NCBI GenBank assembly: GCA_009667805.1
Contig: RXON01001491.1
Coordinates: 19,738 to 83,737 of the forward strand
Length of the DNA stretch: 64,000 bases
DNA from: Leptobrachium leishanense
Taxonomy: Eukaryota; Chordata; Amphibia; Anura; Megophryidae
Direction: 5' to 3'
The notes under the pieces are model-generated. The model did not search any database. It had not been told where the DNA came from and saw nothing but the letters and a program-made list of their open reading frames with translations. This document shows positions 1-11,130 of this stretch, piece after piece; within the stretch, counting starts at the first letter, position 1, and each line of letters begins with the position of its first letter. The translations under genes and the position numbers were made by a program.

Positions 1-783
1 ACTTCTCCAAAGGACCAGCCATTCTACCTAACAGCACCTCCTTCCCCCACTTTTCTCTCAAGATTTCTGCCAGTTCATATGCTGATTTCAACTGCTTTAC
101 TTTCCTACCCCCCTTCGCTTCACCCCTAATCAGTATCTTGAAGCCTTCCTTAAAAAACCCTTACTCCATTCTCCTTAACCTCCATCTTATTTATTTATTT
201 ATTTTATTTATAAAGGGTTTTACCAGGAAGGATACATTGAGATTTCTCTCGTTTTCAAGTATGTCCTGGGTTCAAGAACATTGAAATGTTACAGTTACAG
301 AAATACAAAGTAATACAATGCAAGATATTAAAAAACAACACAAATATACAGATTAACAGAAAATAAATATGTAGGAAATAGTCACTATGTTACATGTTTA
401 CAGGCGCATTCTGTATTGAGGTATGTTAGTAAGGACCTCATGAGTGACTTTAGACTGGGGGAGGACTTGATGGCGTCTGGGAGGTTATTCCATATTTGTG
501 GTGCTCTGTAGGAAAATGAGGACTGAGCCACTGTTTTAAGACTCACCAACCCTGGAATCCTTTACCAATAGTACGAGGCTACACATGTGAAAGTCTTTAA
601 CCCACGTCCACCAATGAAACGGTTTCTTGCTTAGTATATTAATCTATAGGCCCGAAGTTAAGTCAATTTACCCAAACTAATGAAACATCATTTGCTAACA
701 TACAAAATCACTGTTTAGTTGATACGCCTCTTCAGAAATTATAAACAGCATTAATAAATTCCAAGAACCCATGTTATGGGAAT
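1..783. other. No gene; mixed repeat-derived flank
   Basis: No open reading frame of note. It contains a TTTA microsatellite near 188-212, followed by a dispersed-repeat tail (listed separately) and low-complexity A-rich sequence. Similarity to the LINE endonuclease becomes convincing only from about 784. Confidence 0.5.
217..271 (-). repeat. SINE/LINE 3' tail motif, copy 1
   Basis: The stretch TTTTACCAGGAAGGATACAT and the following GAGATTTCTCTCGTTTTCAA recur at 58240-58292 (inside a tRNA-like SINE) and, in the opposite orientation, at 11083-11130 and 58663-58720. On the minus strand it reads as the 3' part of the SINE and runs into A/T-rich TAAATAAA repeats, as expected of a retroposon tail. 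No tRNA-like head is visible here, so this may be the 3' end of a partner LINE or a truncated SINE. Confidence 0.6.
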
Positions 784-2152
784 AAACAGGGAAGTCAACT
801 ATTGGTTGGCATATGCTATAAACCACCTAATATAGATAATGATGAGGAAGAACAACTGTTAGAGCAAATTAGGAAGGCTGCACATCATGGTAGCACTTTA
901 ATTATTGGAGATTTTAATTACCCGGACATTAATTGGGATAGTGGGACTAGTAATTCAGCAAAGGGAATCCGGTTTCTGAACATTTTAAATGATACCTTCA
1001 TGACACAACTGGTAGAAACACCAACTAGAGAGGATAACTGTCTGGACCTGGTTATAACAAATAATGTGGATCTTTTCTCAAATATTAATGTAAAAGAACA
1101 GTTGGGAAATAGCGACCATAACATGGTGACTTTTGAAATAAACTCAAAAAAACACATTCATAGGGGGCATGCTAAAATATATAATTTTAAAAAGGCCAAC
1201 TTTATTAAAATAAAGGAAGCTCTCAATGTCATTGACTGGCAGAAACTCTTTCACGGGAAAAACACTGAGGATAAGTGGAATATCTTTAAACTAACACTAG
1301 AAAATTACACGTCACAATATATTCCACTGGTTAATAAATATAAAAGAAACAGACTGAAACCAATGTGGCTTAGTAGGAAGGTAACTAAGGAAATGAAAAA
1401 TAAAAAGAAGGCATTTAAAGCTTTTAAAGTTGATAAATCTGAGGCATCCTATAAAGCATATAGGGCAGCCAATAAAGCATGTAAAAATGCGATTAGATGG
1501 GCTAAACTAGAAAATGAAAAAGAAATAGCCAAAGAGAGCAAGACCAACCCTAAAAGATTCTTTAGGTACATAAATTCTAAAAAACCCAAGAGTGAAAATG
1601 TAGGTTCACTAAAATCTGAGTCAGGGTTATTGTTAACTGAAGATCAGGATAAAGCAGAAATTTTAAATGATTATTTTTCTTCAGTATTTATCAAAGAGAA
1701 ACCTATAACAGGAGACATGAAATTCATTAATAAAAACTTACTAATACAAAGTGACTGGTTGACTCAGGACAAGGTTTTGCAGCAATTAAACAATGTGAAT
1801 GTGAATAAAGCCCCAGGGCCAGATGGAATTCACCCGCGAGTACTAAGAGAGCTATGTGTTGAAATATGTAAACCTCTGTTCTTAATCTTTCAAGATTCTT
1901 TTCTTTCAGGAATAGTACCAGAGGATTGGAGAAAAGCTGACGTGGTCCCTATATTTAAGAAAGGTTTAAAATTTGTGCCTGGGAATTATAGACCTGTGAG
2001 CTTAACATCTGTGGCTGGGAAAGTATTTGAGGGGTTACTAAGGGATAATATTCAGGAATTTATTGGGAGGTATAATGTAATTGGCAAAAATCAGCATGGT
2101 TTCATGAAACACAGATCATGTCAGACTAACCTAATTACGTTCTATGAGGAAG
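784..2152 (+). pseudogene. LINE ORF2, first part: endonuclease and N-terminal reverse transcriptase
   Basis: Open frame from about 745, with recognisable protein from about 784. The apurinic-type endonuclease C-terminal half has the GDFN motif (nt about 904-915) and the SDHN motif with catalytic Asp-His (nt about 1111-1122). A lysine-rich linker follows (about 1330-1600). Reverse transcriptase fingers carry NKAPGPDGIHP (about 1804-1836) and GNYRPVSLTS (about 1981-2010). The reading frame continues past 2154 only into the inserted transposon, so the apparent ORF end at 2298 is artefactual. The insertion plus target duplication is 1308 bp, a multiple of three, so the downstream half is in the same frame. 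The protein cannot be made intact here. Confidence 0.85.
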
Positions 2153-2232
2153 TACCGTATTTTTCGCTCCATAAGACGCACTTTTTCCCCCCAAAAAAGT
2201 GGGGGGAAAAGTGGGTGCGTCTTATGGAGCGA

Positions 2233-2466
2233 ATATGGCCCAGCAGCTCGTGGATGTGCCTCCGCTCACCTGCCGCCGCCGCGTTCGTCTCCCTCTGAGC
2301 ATGCGTCCGGCGGCAGGAAGCTTGGGCACTCGCCTGGGGGAGCGATCACGTGGCTCCCCCAGGCGAGTGCCCAAGCTTCCTGCCGCCGGACGCATGCTCA
2401 GAGGGAGACGAACGCGGCGGCGGCGGCAGGTGAGCGGAGGCACATCCACGAGCTGCTGGGCCATAT
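2233..2466. repeat. GC-rich near-perfect palindrome
   Basis: Two arms of about 112 bp centred near 2348 match almost perfectly; the visible difference is an extra GCG-type triplet in one arm. Each arm carries GCATGCGTCCGGCGGCAGGA or its complement. It lies between the left TIR hairpin and the minisatellite. The same palindrome-then-minisatellite order occurs in the hAT-like element at 31209-33082. Confidence 0.85.
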
Positions 2467-3345
2467 CCATATGTGAGCTGGGGCATTATCAATGTGTGAG
2501 CTGGCTGGGGCAAATCCATGTGTGAGCTGGCTGGGGCAAATCCATGTGTGAGCTGATGGGGCAAATCCATGTGTGAGCTGGCTGGGGCAAATCCATGTGT
2601 GAGCTGGCTGGGGCAAATCCATGTGTGAGCTGGCTGGGGCAAATCCATGTGTGAGCTGGCTGGGGCAAATCCATGTGTGAGCTGGCTGGGGCAAATCCAT
2701 GTGTGAGCTGGCTGGGGCAAATCCATGTGTGAGCTGGCTGGGGCAAATCCATGTGTGAGCTGGCTGGGGCAAATCCATGTGTGAGCTGGCTGGGGCAAAT
2801 CCATGTGAGAGCTGGCTGGGGCAAATCCATGTGAGAGCTGGCTGGGGCAAATCCATGTGTGAGCTGGCTGGGGCAAATCCATGTGTGAGCTGGCTGGGGC
2901 AATCCATGTGTGAGCTGGCTGGGGCAAATCCATGTGTGAGCTGGCTGGGGCAAATCCATGTGTGAGCTGGCTGGGGCAAATCCATGTGTGAGCTGGCTGG
3001 GGCAAATCCATGTGTGAGCTGGCTGGGGCAAATCCATGTGTGAGCTGGCTGGGGCAAATCCATGTGAGAGCTGATGGGGCAAATCCATGTGTGAGCTGGC
3101 TGGGGCAAATCCATGTGAGAGCTGGCTGGGGCAAATCCATGTGTGAGCTGGCTGGGGCAAATCCATGTGAGAGCTGGCTGGGGCAAATCCATGTGAGAGC
3201 TGGCTGGGGCAAATCCATGTGAGAGCTGGCTGGGGCAAATCCATGTGAGAGCTGGCTGAGGCAAATCCATGTGAGAGCTGGCTGGGGCAAATCCATGTGT
3301 GAGCTAAGGCATATCCACGTGTGAGCTAAGGCATATCCACGAGCT
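2467..3345. repeat. 26-bp minisatellite, GAGCTGGCTGGGGCAAATCC type
   Basis: About 33 tandem units of 26 bp, with a common TGTGAGCTGG/TGAGAGCTGG variant. Because 26 is not a multiple of three and the unit lacks stop codons in several frames, it produces long meaningless open frames on both strands. The core GAGCTGGGGCAAATCCATG is shared with arrays at 29424-30062 and 31598-33005. Confidence 0.9.
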
Positions 3346-3462
3346 GGGGCAATATCCATTATTACACTATTTCATTCAGAATATTTATTTTCCGGTTTTC
3401 CTCCTCTAAAAACTAGGTGCGTCTTATGGTCAGGTGCGTCTTATGGAGCGAAAAATACGGTA

Positions 3463-4578
3463 AGTAGAAGTATAGATCAGGGGGTCGCAGTGGATGTGAT
3501 TTACTTAGATTTTGCCAAAGCTTTCGACACAGTTCCACACAAAAGGTTACTACTTAAATTAAGAAAAAATGGTCTAGATGAAAATACTTGTTCTTGGATA
3601 GAAAACTGGCTAAAAGATAGGGTACAGAGAGTGGTCATAAATGGTACATTTTCAAGATGGACACCAGTGGTAAGTGGTGTCCCTCAGGGGTCTGTTATAG
3701 GACCAATACTATTCAATTTATTTATAAATGACCTTGAGATAGGCATTGAAAGTCATGTATCAGTGTTTGCAGATGACACAAAGCTAGGAAAAGTAATACA
3801 ATGTGAGCAGGATGTTACTTCGCTGCAGAGGGATTTAGATAAATTGGGGGACTGGGCACTTAAATGGCAGATGAAATTTAATCTAGATAAATGTAAAGTT
3901 ATGCACTTTGGAGTGAAGAACACACAAGCAATTTATACCCTAAATGGTACGGAGTTAGGGAAATCCAAGCAGGAGAAGGATTTGGGAATAATCATAGACT
4001 TCAAACTAAGTAACAATGTGCAATGTCAAACAGCAGCCGCCAAGGCCAGCAAAGTACTGGCATGCATTAAAAGGGGGGTTCACTCACGGGATGAAAACAT
4101 AATTTTGCCTCTGTATAAATCAATGGTCAGGCCGCACCTTGAATATGCCGTGCAATTTTGGGCACCTGTCGTAAAAAAAGATATTATATCGTTAGAAAAA
4201 GTGCAGAGACGCGCAACTAAATTAATAAGGGGGATGGAAGGGTTAAGTTATGAGGAAAGACTAACAAGCTTAAACCTGTTTAGTTTAGAGAAAATGCGCC
4301 TTAGAGGGGATCTGATAACCTTATATAAATATATACGGGGCCATTATCAACCATTGTCTGATAACCTATTCATTAACAGGACTATACATAGGACAAGGGG
4401 TCATCCATTTAGACTGGAAGAAAGAAAATTTAGCTTAAAGCATAGGAAGGGTTATTTTACGGTGAGAACAATAAAGCTGTGGAATTCTCTGCCTGTTGAG
4501 GTGGTTGGGTCAGAGTCTGTACAGACTTTTAAAAAACGACTGGATGACTTCCTGCAGACACAGAATATTAAGGGTTAA
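3463..4578 (+). pseudogene. LINE ORF2, second part: reverse transcriptase palm to C-terminus
   Basis: Continues the LINE reverse transcriptase after the insertion. Motif A is YLDFAKAFDTVPH (nt about 3502-3540), motif B is SGVPQGSVIGP (about 3673-3705), and the catalytic motif C is FADD (about 3766-3777). A thumb/connection region follows and ends at a TAA at 4576-4578. The C-terminal half (HLEYAVQFWAP, then TVRTIKLWNSLP) is typical of CR1/L2-type ORF2 ends. No stop interrupts this half. It starts inside the domain, so no true start codon exists here. Confidence 0.85.
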
Positions 4579-4843
4579 GCAGCGACTGGATGACTTTCTG
4601 CAGACACAGAATATTAAGGGTTATAATATTTAATATGTGGGTAAAAGCTTCTTGATCCAAGGAGAAATCTGACGCCATTCTGGGGTCAAGAAGGAATTTT
4701 TTCCCAGTATGTTGCATATTGGCGAGCGCTTCAGACTGGGTTTTTTGCCTTCTTTTGGATCAACAGCAGTAGGTTATGTGGGAGAGGCTGAACCCGATGG
4801 ATGCATGTCTTTTTTCAGCCTATATAACTATGTAACTATGTAT
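4579..4843 (+). other. LINE 3' untranslated region and tail
   Basis: The final 43 or so bases of the ORF (about 4537-4578) are duplicated in tandem at about 4581-4623 with one visible base change, placing the first copy before and the second after the stop. The region ends in TATAACTATGTAACTATG, an octamer-like tail typical of this LINE type. The same 3' region, reversed, is at 33286-33580. Confidence 0.75.
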
Positions 4844-5284
4844 TAAATCAAAAGTGGATTTATTCCAGCACCAACAAGGACGACGTTTCGATCAGAACTG
4901 GTCTTTGTCAAGTCTTCAGACATTATAACAGACACATTTTAGATGTGTATTTGGTTAGTAATTGTTATATTCATAAGTCTGCCAGAAACCATCTGGATTA
5001 ATTTAGTTGCGCAAATGTAAATTTAAGCAGATTATACAGTTGCTGCTGCAGCACTTCCTCATTGACAGCAGACCATGTGACTTTTTGAGGTTTAAGATGG
5101 CTGCCAGCCATGCGGTCACTGATTACCTATGTTTATAAGATCATACAGACTATACAAATAATAAGGTTTGATCAAGTATTACAAAGTGAAGCAAATATCA
5201 ACGAGCATATTCTAGCTAACAATGCCAATCACTACAACGGGTAAATTAGTGCGTATTTAACCAAATAGATTACACACACATATA
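4844..5284. other. No gene; retroelement-like flank with GTTTCG hairpin motif
   Basis: At 4885-4912 the motif GTTTCG, a short hairpin and TTGTCAAG appear. A related, better-preserved arrangement is at 25101-25140 and 35421-35443. No open frame supports a protein. Confidence 0.35.
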
Positions 5285-6143
5285 CAGGGTTATCCAAAGA
5301 GATTCAAAAAGTCACAGCACGTTCGGTGACTTTTCGTTCTCTTCAATTCGGTTCCTTTTGCCGATTGCATTTCAGTGACCCTGCGGTGTATTCAGCAAAC
5401 AGCACAGGGTCCCCGAATTGCAGGGAAAAGCTGCCGAAAACCTGAGAAAACTAACCGAATGCACGCTGAAAACAAGCAAAAACATCTGGATTAACCTTCG
5501 AAGAAGCCGAACAGGAACCGAGAAGCAGCTGTGATGTAGAGGAGGCAGTGAATAAATTAGCAAAACCATTTGTATGAATCTGGGAAAATGAAACGCTGTT
5601 TGCAAAGAAACTACTGAGCGAAAATGTCTGAAATTTTCACAGGAGGTCCAGGGAATGATAATAAAGAGGACTGTTACAAAAATAAGTAAACTGAAAAAAA
5701 AAAATCGGACTTTGAAAAAAAAAAAAAAACAGACAAATGCTTAAAGTATCCTAAAAAATCTATAAATAAAGAGACTTTTTGCTGCAGAATTTTATAATGA
5801 ACGGTTTATTAGATATTGGATTAAAACGGGAATATTTTTAACATTGAAGCCTATGGGATTCTCCTGAATTAACCTGCCGAATTAAATCACCGAATGGCAG
5901 GGCATTAGGGGAACCTTTCACTGCTGGTTTGTGTTCTCTGAATAGACGAAGCAGTGCTTCTCTATGGGGATTCACTGCCCTCGAACAGGCACCGAACTGG
6001 CACCGTATGTTCAGGCAATTCGCTAGGATTTGGCGAATTGCCTGCTCTCTGCCTAGCCGAATGGTCAGGAAAGGTAACCGTACGCTGATTTTCAGCATTC
6101 AGTTACCTTTCTCAAGCAATTCGGATCTCTTTGGATAACCCTG
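5285..6143. mobile_element. TIR transposon, 859 bp, non-autonomous
   Basis: Perfect 19-bp terminal inverted repeats CAGGGTTATCCAAAGAGAT on both ends, flanked by ATA at 5282-5284 and 6144-6146. No transposase. Internal sequence has scattered short inverted repeats around CCGAATTGC/GCAATTCGG-like words and two A runs near 5694-5730. The first bases resemble the ends of the 182-bp MITEs at 25238 and 47038 (CAGGGTTATTC), suggesting a related transposase. Superfamily not assigned. Confidence 0.75.
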
Positions 6144-6146
6144 ATA

Positions 6147-7689
6147 GTATATTATCAACATAGCGACAAATTCACAGAATTAATACACTTAATACTTATC
6201 CACTCCCAGGCTTTCTTATGATGATGGTACGAGTGGGAAAGATGTGGGAGTTGCTGCTCATGTTTCCTCCATTTCGGACATAAGTCTCTCCTCTCCCTCA
6301 ATAAAGACAAAGGTAGCGTTCTGAAATAATTATTTACTCAACTGTAGCAAGTGCGCAAAAAAGATTGTACATTACTGCTGTGTCACTTCAAAAATTGCCT
6401 CAATTAGTATAGCGAACTTAAATACAGTATACAAATTGATTTATTCATTAACTTATTGCTTAGCTCTTGGGGTTACTTTATTTATTCCAACTACACACAG
6501 GTGAGACAACCCCCCTCCCTTCCAGAACACATTACAGATAACAACCGGCTCCAGCCACTGGACAATAGAAAAGCTCCAGCCACTGGACAATAGAAAAGAC
6601 AGTCCACACAATGGAATGTTTACCCATGCGTCCTCTCTAAACAGTGTGCTTAGGGAAACCCAGGATGTTAGAGTGCAAGCTCTTGAGCAAGGGGCCTCTC
6701 CTACTGTTTAATGAGTGCAAAATATAACAACTTATAACTGTAACATACAGATACACACTTTGACAACAGCATAGCACATCACACAACACTCTACACTATA
6801 TACAGAGACAATAAACTGTAAAGCAAAATACTTGCAAATAAACATTGGGGCGGCTGTTTTATCACAGGTTGCTTTGTATGCTTCCGGCCTGTTCAGTACA
6901 GAAATGACTGCAGCTCATTAAAATGTATCGATTTTGAAGTGCTATTTGGTGCTAAAACACCCACTATTCGTGTGCGTGATTCTTAAAATTGACCGTCAGT
7001 CATTTACTAGAGTGAGCACTTTAACTATAAGGCACAGCGATCCTCAGACAGACACAGGCAAAATTACAGAACCCAAATGCACCTAATAACATACAAAACA
7101 ACAAATCACTGAATTCTGGCCGAGTTATACCAGAACAATTAACCTATTCATAATTACTATCACGCAGATACTACACGAAATTAACAAGGGAATACAGTAT
7201 TGCAAAGTGTAACGAATATCAAAAGCATCTACTAAATAAAACCTACAAATCAATACAATGGAAAAACCTGCACCTATTTATCCAAGTAATAATAGAACTA
7301 GGAATATATATATTTAGCAGACTATAATAATAGGGAATACATAACAGATTGATACAGCCAGTAATACTTATCCAGTCGTTGGTTTTCATATGATGATGGT
7401 GATGGTAAAATGGAGTTGTCCAGAAAGAAAAAAGGTTAGACTGATTTTTCTGTCTCTTGCTTACCCTTTTTTATTACCCCTGCCCCTCCCCTTTCTGTTA
7501 TCTGCCCCCGAGACCCAATCTCAGCGATAATCCTAAAATAAAAGGGGAACCAATTGTAACTCCTCCCAACTTTCCACTTTTTCTTAAACAGGGAAATTGC
7601 TTAAGCTTCTTCGCTTCCATTCAGTCTCTCGTCAGTACAAACCGTGCCTGCCTTCAGCCGCTGGACCCTGGCGATCGGGAGGGAGAGAG
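6147..7689. other. No gene recognised
   Basis: No coding signal. Two stretches near 6195-6250 and 7360-7410 share AATACTTATCCA and a following TATGATGATGGT, suggesting an old partial duplication or two pieces of one repeat. Short TA-rich tracts are present. Confidence 0.4.
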
Positions 7690-7904
7690 GTCCGAAATAG
7701 ATGTCATTGTGCCGCCGCAATGACATCTATCTTCCCCCGGGGTCCCGGAGTGCCGGGCTGACATGCTAGATGTCAGCCCGCACCAGCAATTAGCCAGAAT
7801 CCCAGCTGATTGCTGCTTCCTGTGCTAGGACGCGCTCAGCGAGTCCATAGCACAGGAGGTGCACTTGGCAGGACACGCTGAGCGTGTCTTTAGCAGCCAA
7901 GCAG
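7690..7904. mobile_element. piggyBac-like right end with palindromic modules
   Basis: Ends GACACGCTGAGCGTGTC, then a short spacer and the TTAA at 7905-7908, the target preferred by piggyBac. The segment contains palindromic word pairs (AGATGTCATTG/CAATGACATCT, GCTGACAT/ATGTCAGC), the same style as the piggyBac 5' arm at 60471-61140. The matching left end was not found, so it is probably truncated. Confidence 0.45.
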
Positions 7905-7908
7905 TTAA

Positions 7909-9972
7909 TAAGGGAGGAGATGTAGGCAGCGGCGCGGTTATGGATGAGATGTAGGCAGCGGCACGGTTATGGATGAGATGTAGGCAGCGGCACGGTTATG
8001 GAGGAGATGTAGGCAGCGGCGCGGTTATGGAGTAGATGTAGGCAGGGGCGCGGTTATGGAGGAGATGTAGGCAGCGGCGCGGTTATGGAGATGTAGGCAG
8101 CGGCGCGGTTATGGAGGAGATGTAGGCAGCGGCGCGGTTATGGAGGAGATGTAGGCAGCGGCGCGATTATGGAGGAGATGTAGGCAGGGGCGCGGTTATA
8201 GAGGAGATGTAGGCAGTGGCGCGGTTATGGAGGAGATGTAGGCAGGGGCGTGGTTATTGAGGAGATGTAGGCAGCTGCGCGGTTATAGAGGAGATGTAGG
8301 CAGGGGCGTGGTTATTGAGGAGATGTAGGCAGGGGCGCGATTATGGAGGAGATGCAGGCAGCGGCGCGGTTATGGAGGAGATGTAGGCAGGGGCGCGGTT
8401 ATGGAGGAGATGCAGGCAGCGGCGCGGTTATGGAGGAGATGGAGGCAGGGGCGCGGTTATGGAGGAGATGTAGGCAGGGGCGTGGTTATTGAGGAGATGT
8501 AGGCAGCGGCGCGGTTATGGAGGAGATGTAGGCAGGGGCGCGATTATGGAGGAGATGCAGGCAGTGGCGCGGTTATGGAGGAGATGTAGGCAGGGGCGTG
8601 GTTATTGAGGAGATGTAGCAGCGGCGCGGTTATGGAGGAGATGTAGGCAGGGGCGAGGTTATTGAGGAGATGTAGGCAGGGGCGGTTATTGAGGAGATGT
8701 AGGCAGGGCGCGCGATTATGGAGGAGATGCAGGCAGCGGCGCGGTTATGGAGGAGATGTAGGCAGGGGCGCGGTTATGGAGGAGATGCAGGCAGCGGCGC
8801 GGTTATGGAGGAGATGTAGGCAGGGGCGCGGTTATGGAGGAGATGTAGGCAGGGGCGTGGTTATTGAGGAGATGTAGGCAGCGGCGCGGTTATGGAGGAG
8901 ATGTAGGCAGGGGCGTGGTTATTGAGGAGATGTAGGCAGGGGCGCGATTATGGAGGAGATGCAGGCAGCGGCGCGGTTATGGAGGAGATGTAGGCAGCGG
9001 CGCGATTATGGAGGAGATGCAGGCAGCGGCGCGGTTATGGAGGAGATGTAGGCAGGGGCGCGGTTATAGAGGAGATGTAGGCAGTGGCGCGGTTATGGAG
9101 GAGATGTAGGCAGCGGCGCGGTTATGGAGGAGATGTAGGCAGCGGCGCGGTTATGGAGGAGATGTAGGCAGGGGCGCGGTTATGGAGGAGATGTAGGCAG
9201 CGGCGTGGTTATGGAGGAGATGTAGGCAGCGGCGCGGTTATGGAGGAGATGTAGGCAGCGGCGCGGTTATGGAGGAGATGTAGGCAGCGGCGCGGTTATG
9301 GAGGAGATGTAGGCAGTGGCGCGGTTATGGAGGAGATGTAGGCAGCGGCGCGGTTATGGAGGAGAGGTAGGCAGCGGCGCGGTTATGGAGGAGATGTAGG
9401 CAGCGGCGCGGTTATGGAGGAGATGTAGGCAGCGGCGCGGTTATGGAGGAGATGTAGGCAGTGGCGCGGTTATGGAGGAGATGTAGGCAGCGGCGCGGTT
9501 ATGGAGGAGATGTAGGCAGCGGCGCGGTTATGGAGGAGATGTAGGCAGCGGCGCGGTTATGGAGGAGATGTAGGCAGCGGCGCGGTTTTGGAGGAGATGT
9601 AGGCAGTGGCGCGGTTATGGAGGAGATGTAGGCAGCGGCGCGGTTATGGAGGAGATGTAGGCAGTGGCGCGGTTATGGAGGAGATGTAGGCAGCGGCGCG
9701 GTTATGGAGGAGATGTAGGCAGTGGCGCGGTTATGGAGGAGATGTAGGCAGTGGCACGGTTATGGAGGAGATGTAGGCAGCGGCGCGGTTTTGGAGGAGA
9801 TGTAGGCAGTGGCGCGGTTATGGAGGAGATGTAGGCAGCGGCGCGGTTATGGAGGAGATGTAGGCAGCGGCGCGGTTATGGAGGAGATGTAGGCAGCGGC
9901 GCGGTTATGGAGGAGATGTAGGCAGTGGCACGGTTATGGAGGAGATGTAGGCAGCGGCGCGGTTATGGAGAG
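7909..9972. repeat. 29-bp minisatellite, about 70 units
   Basis: Unit contains GGAGGAGATGTAGGCAGCGG and CGCGGTTAT. Common variants are GCAGGGGCG for GCAGCGGCG, ATGCAGG for ATGTAGG, and TTATTGAGG for TTATGGAGG. Variants are mixed between about 8040 and 9060 and nearly absent from 9100 onward, where units are homogeneous. The right edge grades into a single-copy dispersed repeat (GGAGAGCTTTGTATGTGACC), which probably supplied the founding unit. Confidence 0.92.
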
Positions 9973-10120
9973 CTTTGTATGTGACCAATATAATTAATTG
10001 GATTCTAAAGGAAACAGGAGCCAGTGCAGAGATTGAAAAGGGGAAAGGTGCGGAAGGTGAGGTGTGGGATGTTCAGGAGGTGAGGCGTGAGAGATGTGGG
10101 CTGAGAGGTGCGGGGGTGTG
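9973..10120. other. Dispersed-repeat flank of the 29-bp array
   Basis: Continues directly from the last array unit. A purine-rich block AGGTGAGG/AGAGGTGCGG is loosely repeated. No gene. Confidence 0.4.
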
Positions 10121-11082
10121 CATTGGCGTTACCAGGGTTGGTGTCACCCGGTGCGTTAACTCATGGTGTCACCCCCCCCCCCAAGTTTTACGGTTTCTTT
10201 TTTTAACTACTCTTACTCCTAAATCAGTAACTCCCATATAACACTGAACGCTCAGAATACATTACTGTGAGATTTATTGCTGTGGAGCTCTGTGATATGC
10301 TCACACACAAATTTTGGCGAACTGCCAGCAAATATGGTGCTGTTCAACGGAAGTGAAATACGGTGCCTGTTTGGTGGCAGTGAAATACAGTGCTGTTCGG
10401 CGGCAGTGAAATACGGTTCTGTACGGCGGCAGTGAAATACGGTGCTGTTCGGCGGCAGTGAAATACGGTGCTTGTTCGGCGGCAGTGAAATACGGTGCTG
10501 TTTGGCGGCAGTGAAATCCCCCATAGAGAAGCAATGGTTAATCTATTCATATTGAACAGCAGAGAAATGTCAGTGAAATGCCCTGATGTTCAGTGGTTTC
10601 ATTCGACAGGTTTATTCAGGCGAATCCCATAGGTTTCAATGATAAAAATATTCCTGTTTTAATTCAATATCTAATAAACTGTTTATTCCTTTCATCTGCA
10701 ACAAAAAGGCTCTTTATTGATTTTTTTTTTTTAGTATCTATTAGGCATTTTTCAAAAAAAATCCTTTTTATTTTTATTCTAATAGCGTTTTTTTCTGTAA
10801 CAGAACTTTTTATTATCATTCATAGGATTTTATATGTAAATTCCAGACATTTTCATACAGTAGTTCTTTTGAAAACAGCGGGGGATGGGTTCGTGGTGGC
10901 ATTCGGTGGCTGATTCCCTGCACTTCAGGGACCACGCGGTGAATTCACCAGGGAAATTTGATTCCCCCAAGTGTGGAGAACAACAGAACGCTGAAAAGTC
11001 TGCGTCATTTCGTTGCTCTGTGAATATCCCCTTTAGTGGTGTTTTTTTTGCCGCCCCCTGGAAAGTGCCAGCCTAGGCCTCG
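10121..11082. mobile_element. Old hAT-like copy, related to 30256 end and to 56691-58850
   Basis: The left end CATTGGCGTTACCAGGGTTG is a diverged form of the end found inverted at 30200-30256. The interior from about 10555 on matches 57910-58720 (for example ATGTCAGTGAAATGCCCTGA and ATTCAATATCTAATAAA). It lacks the SINE that interrupts the other copy at 58232, so it preserves the empty site near 10880. Chimerism between two related elements is possible because left ends differ between copies. No transposase. Confidence 0.6.
10345..10520. repeat. 26-bp minisatellite inside hAT-like copy
   Basis: About six units of a 26-bp sequence containing GCAGTGAAATACGGTGCTGT and TCGGCG. The sequence CAGTGAAAT also occurs singly just downstream, so the array probably expanded from the element itself. 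Confidence 0.8.
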
Positions 11083-11130
11083 CCCACCCAGGACATCCTG
11101 AAAATGAGAGAAATCTCAATGTATCCTTCC
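11083..11130 (+). repeat. SINE/LINE 3' tail motif, copy 2
   Basis: CCCAGGACATCCTGAAAATG then GAGAAATCTCAATGTATCCT. Shared in position and orientation with 58663-58720 in the homologous hAT-like element, so it predates the split of those copies. Confidence 0.6.

Larger units (their letters stand above)
2155..3460. mobile_element. Non-autonomous TIR transposon with TA target duplication, carrying a minisatellite
   Basis: Terminal inverted repeats of about 27 bp begin CCGTATTTTTCGCTCCATAA and end with the complement. The dinucleotide TA flanks both sides (2153-2154 and 3461-3462), and removing the element plus one TA restores the LINE reading frame. TA duplication suggests a Tc1/mariner-type (or other TA-targeting) transposase acting in trans, because no transposase is encoded. 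Inside, 2155-2233 is a hairpin made of the TIR and its inverted copy. A 234-bp palindrome follows, then a 26-bp minisatellite. Near the right end the sub-TIR motif GTGCGTCTTATGG is duplicated directly. Confidence 0.85.
784..4843 (+). mobile_element. CR1-like non-LTR retrotransposon (LINE), 5' truncated, interrupted
   Basis: The element reads endonuclease, linker, reverse transcriptase and 3' untranslated region in order on the + strand. It is split at 2153-3462 by a DNA transposon. Similarity starts abruptly near 784, within the endonuclease, so it is truncated at the 5' end as is usual for LINEs. The 3' end runs to a tail of TATAACTATGTAACTATG type. The same sequence, in the opposite orientation, forms the fragmented LINE at 33286-43609. 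Assignment to the CR1/L2 side of the Jockey group rests on motif style (GDFNYPDINW, NKAPGPDGI, AKAFDTVPH, FADDTKL), not on a search. Confidence 0.85.

Noticed and set aside
2144..2525. Short GC-rich frames on both strands
   Set aside because: They read through the palindrome of the inserted transposon; near-identical peptides from both strands are explained by the palindrome.
2346..3359. Open frames of 250-340 codons on the minus strand
   Set aside because: Artefacts of the 26-bp minisatellite inside a DNA transposon.
7909..9972. CRISPR-like regular repeat
   Set aside because: Units are directly adjacent without unique spacers, and the genome is clearly eukaryotic; the same applies to all other tandem arrays here.
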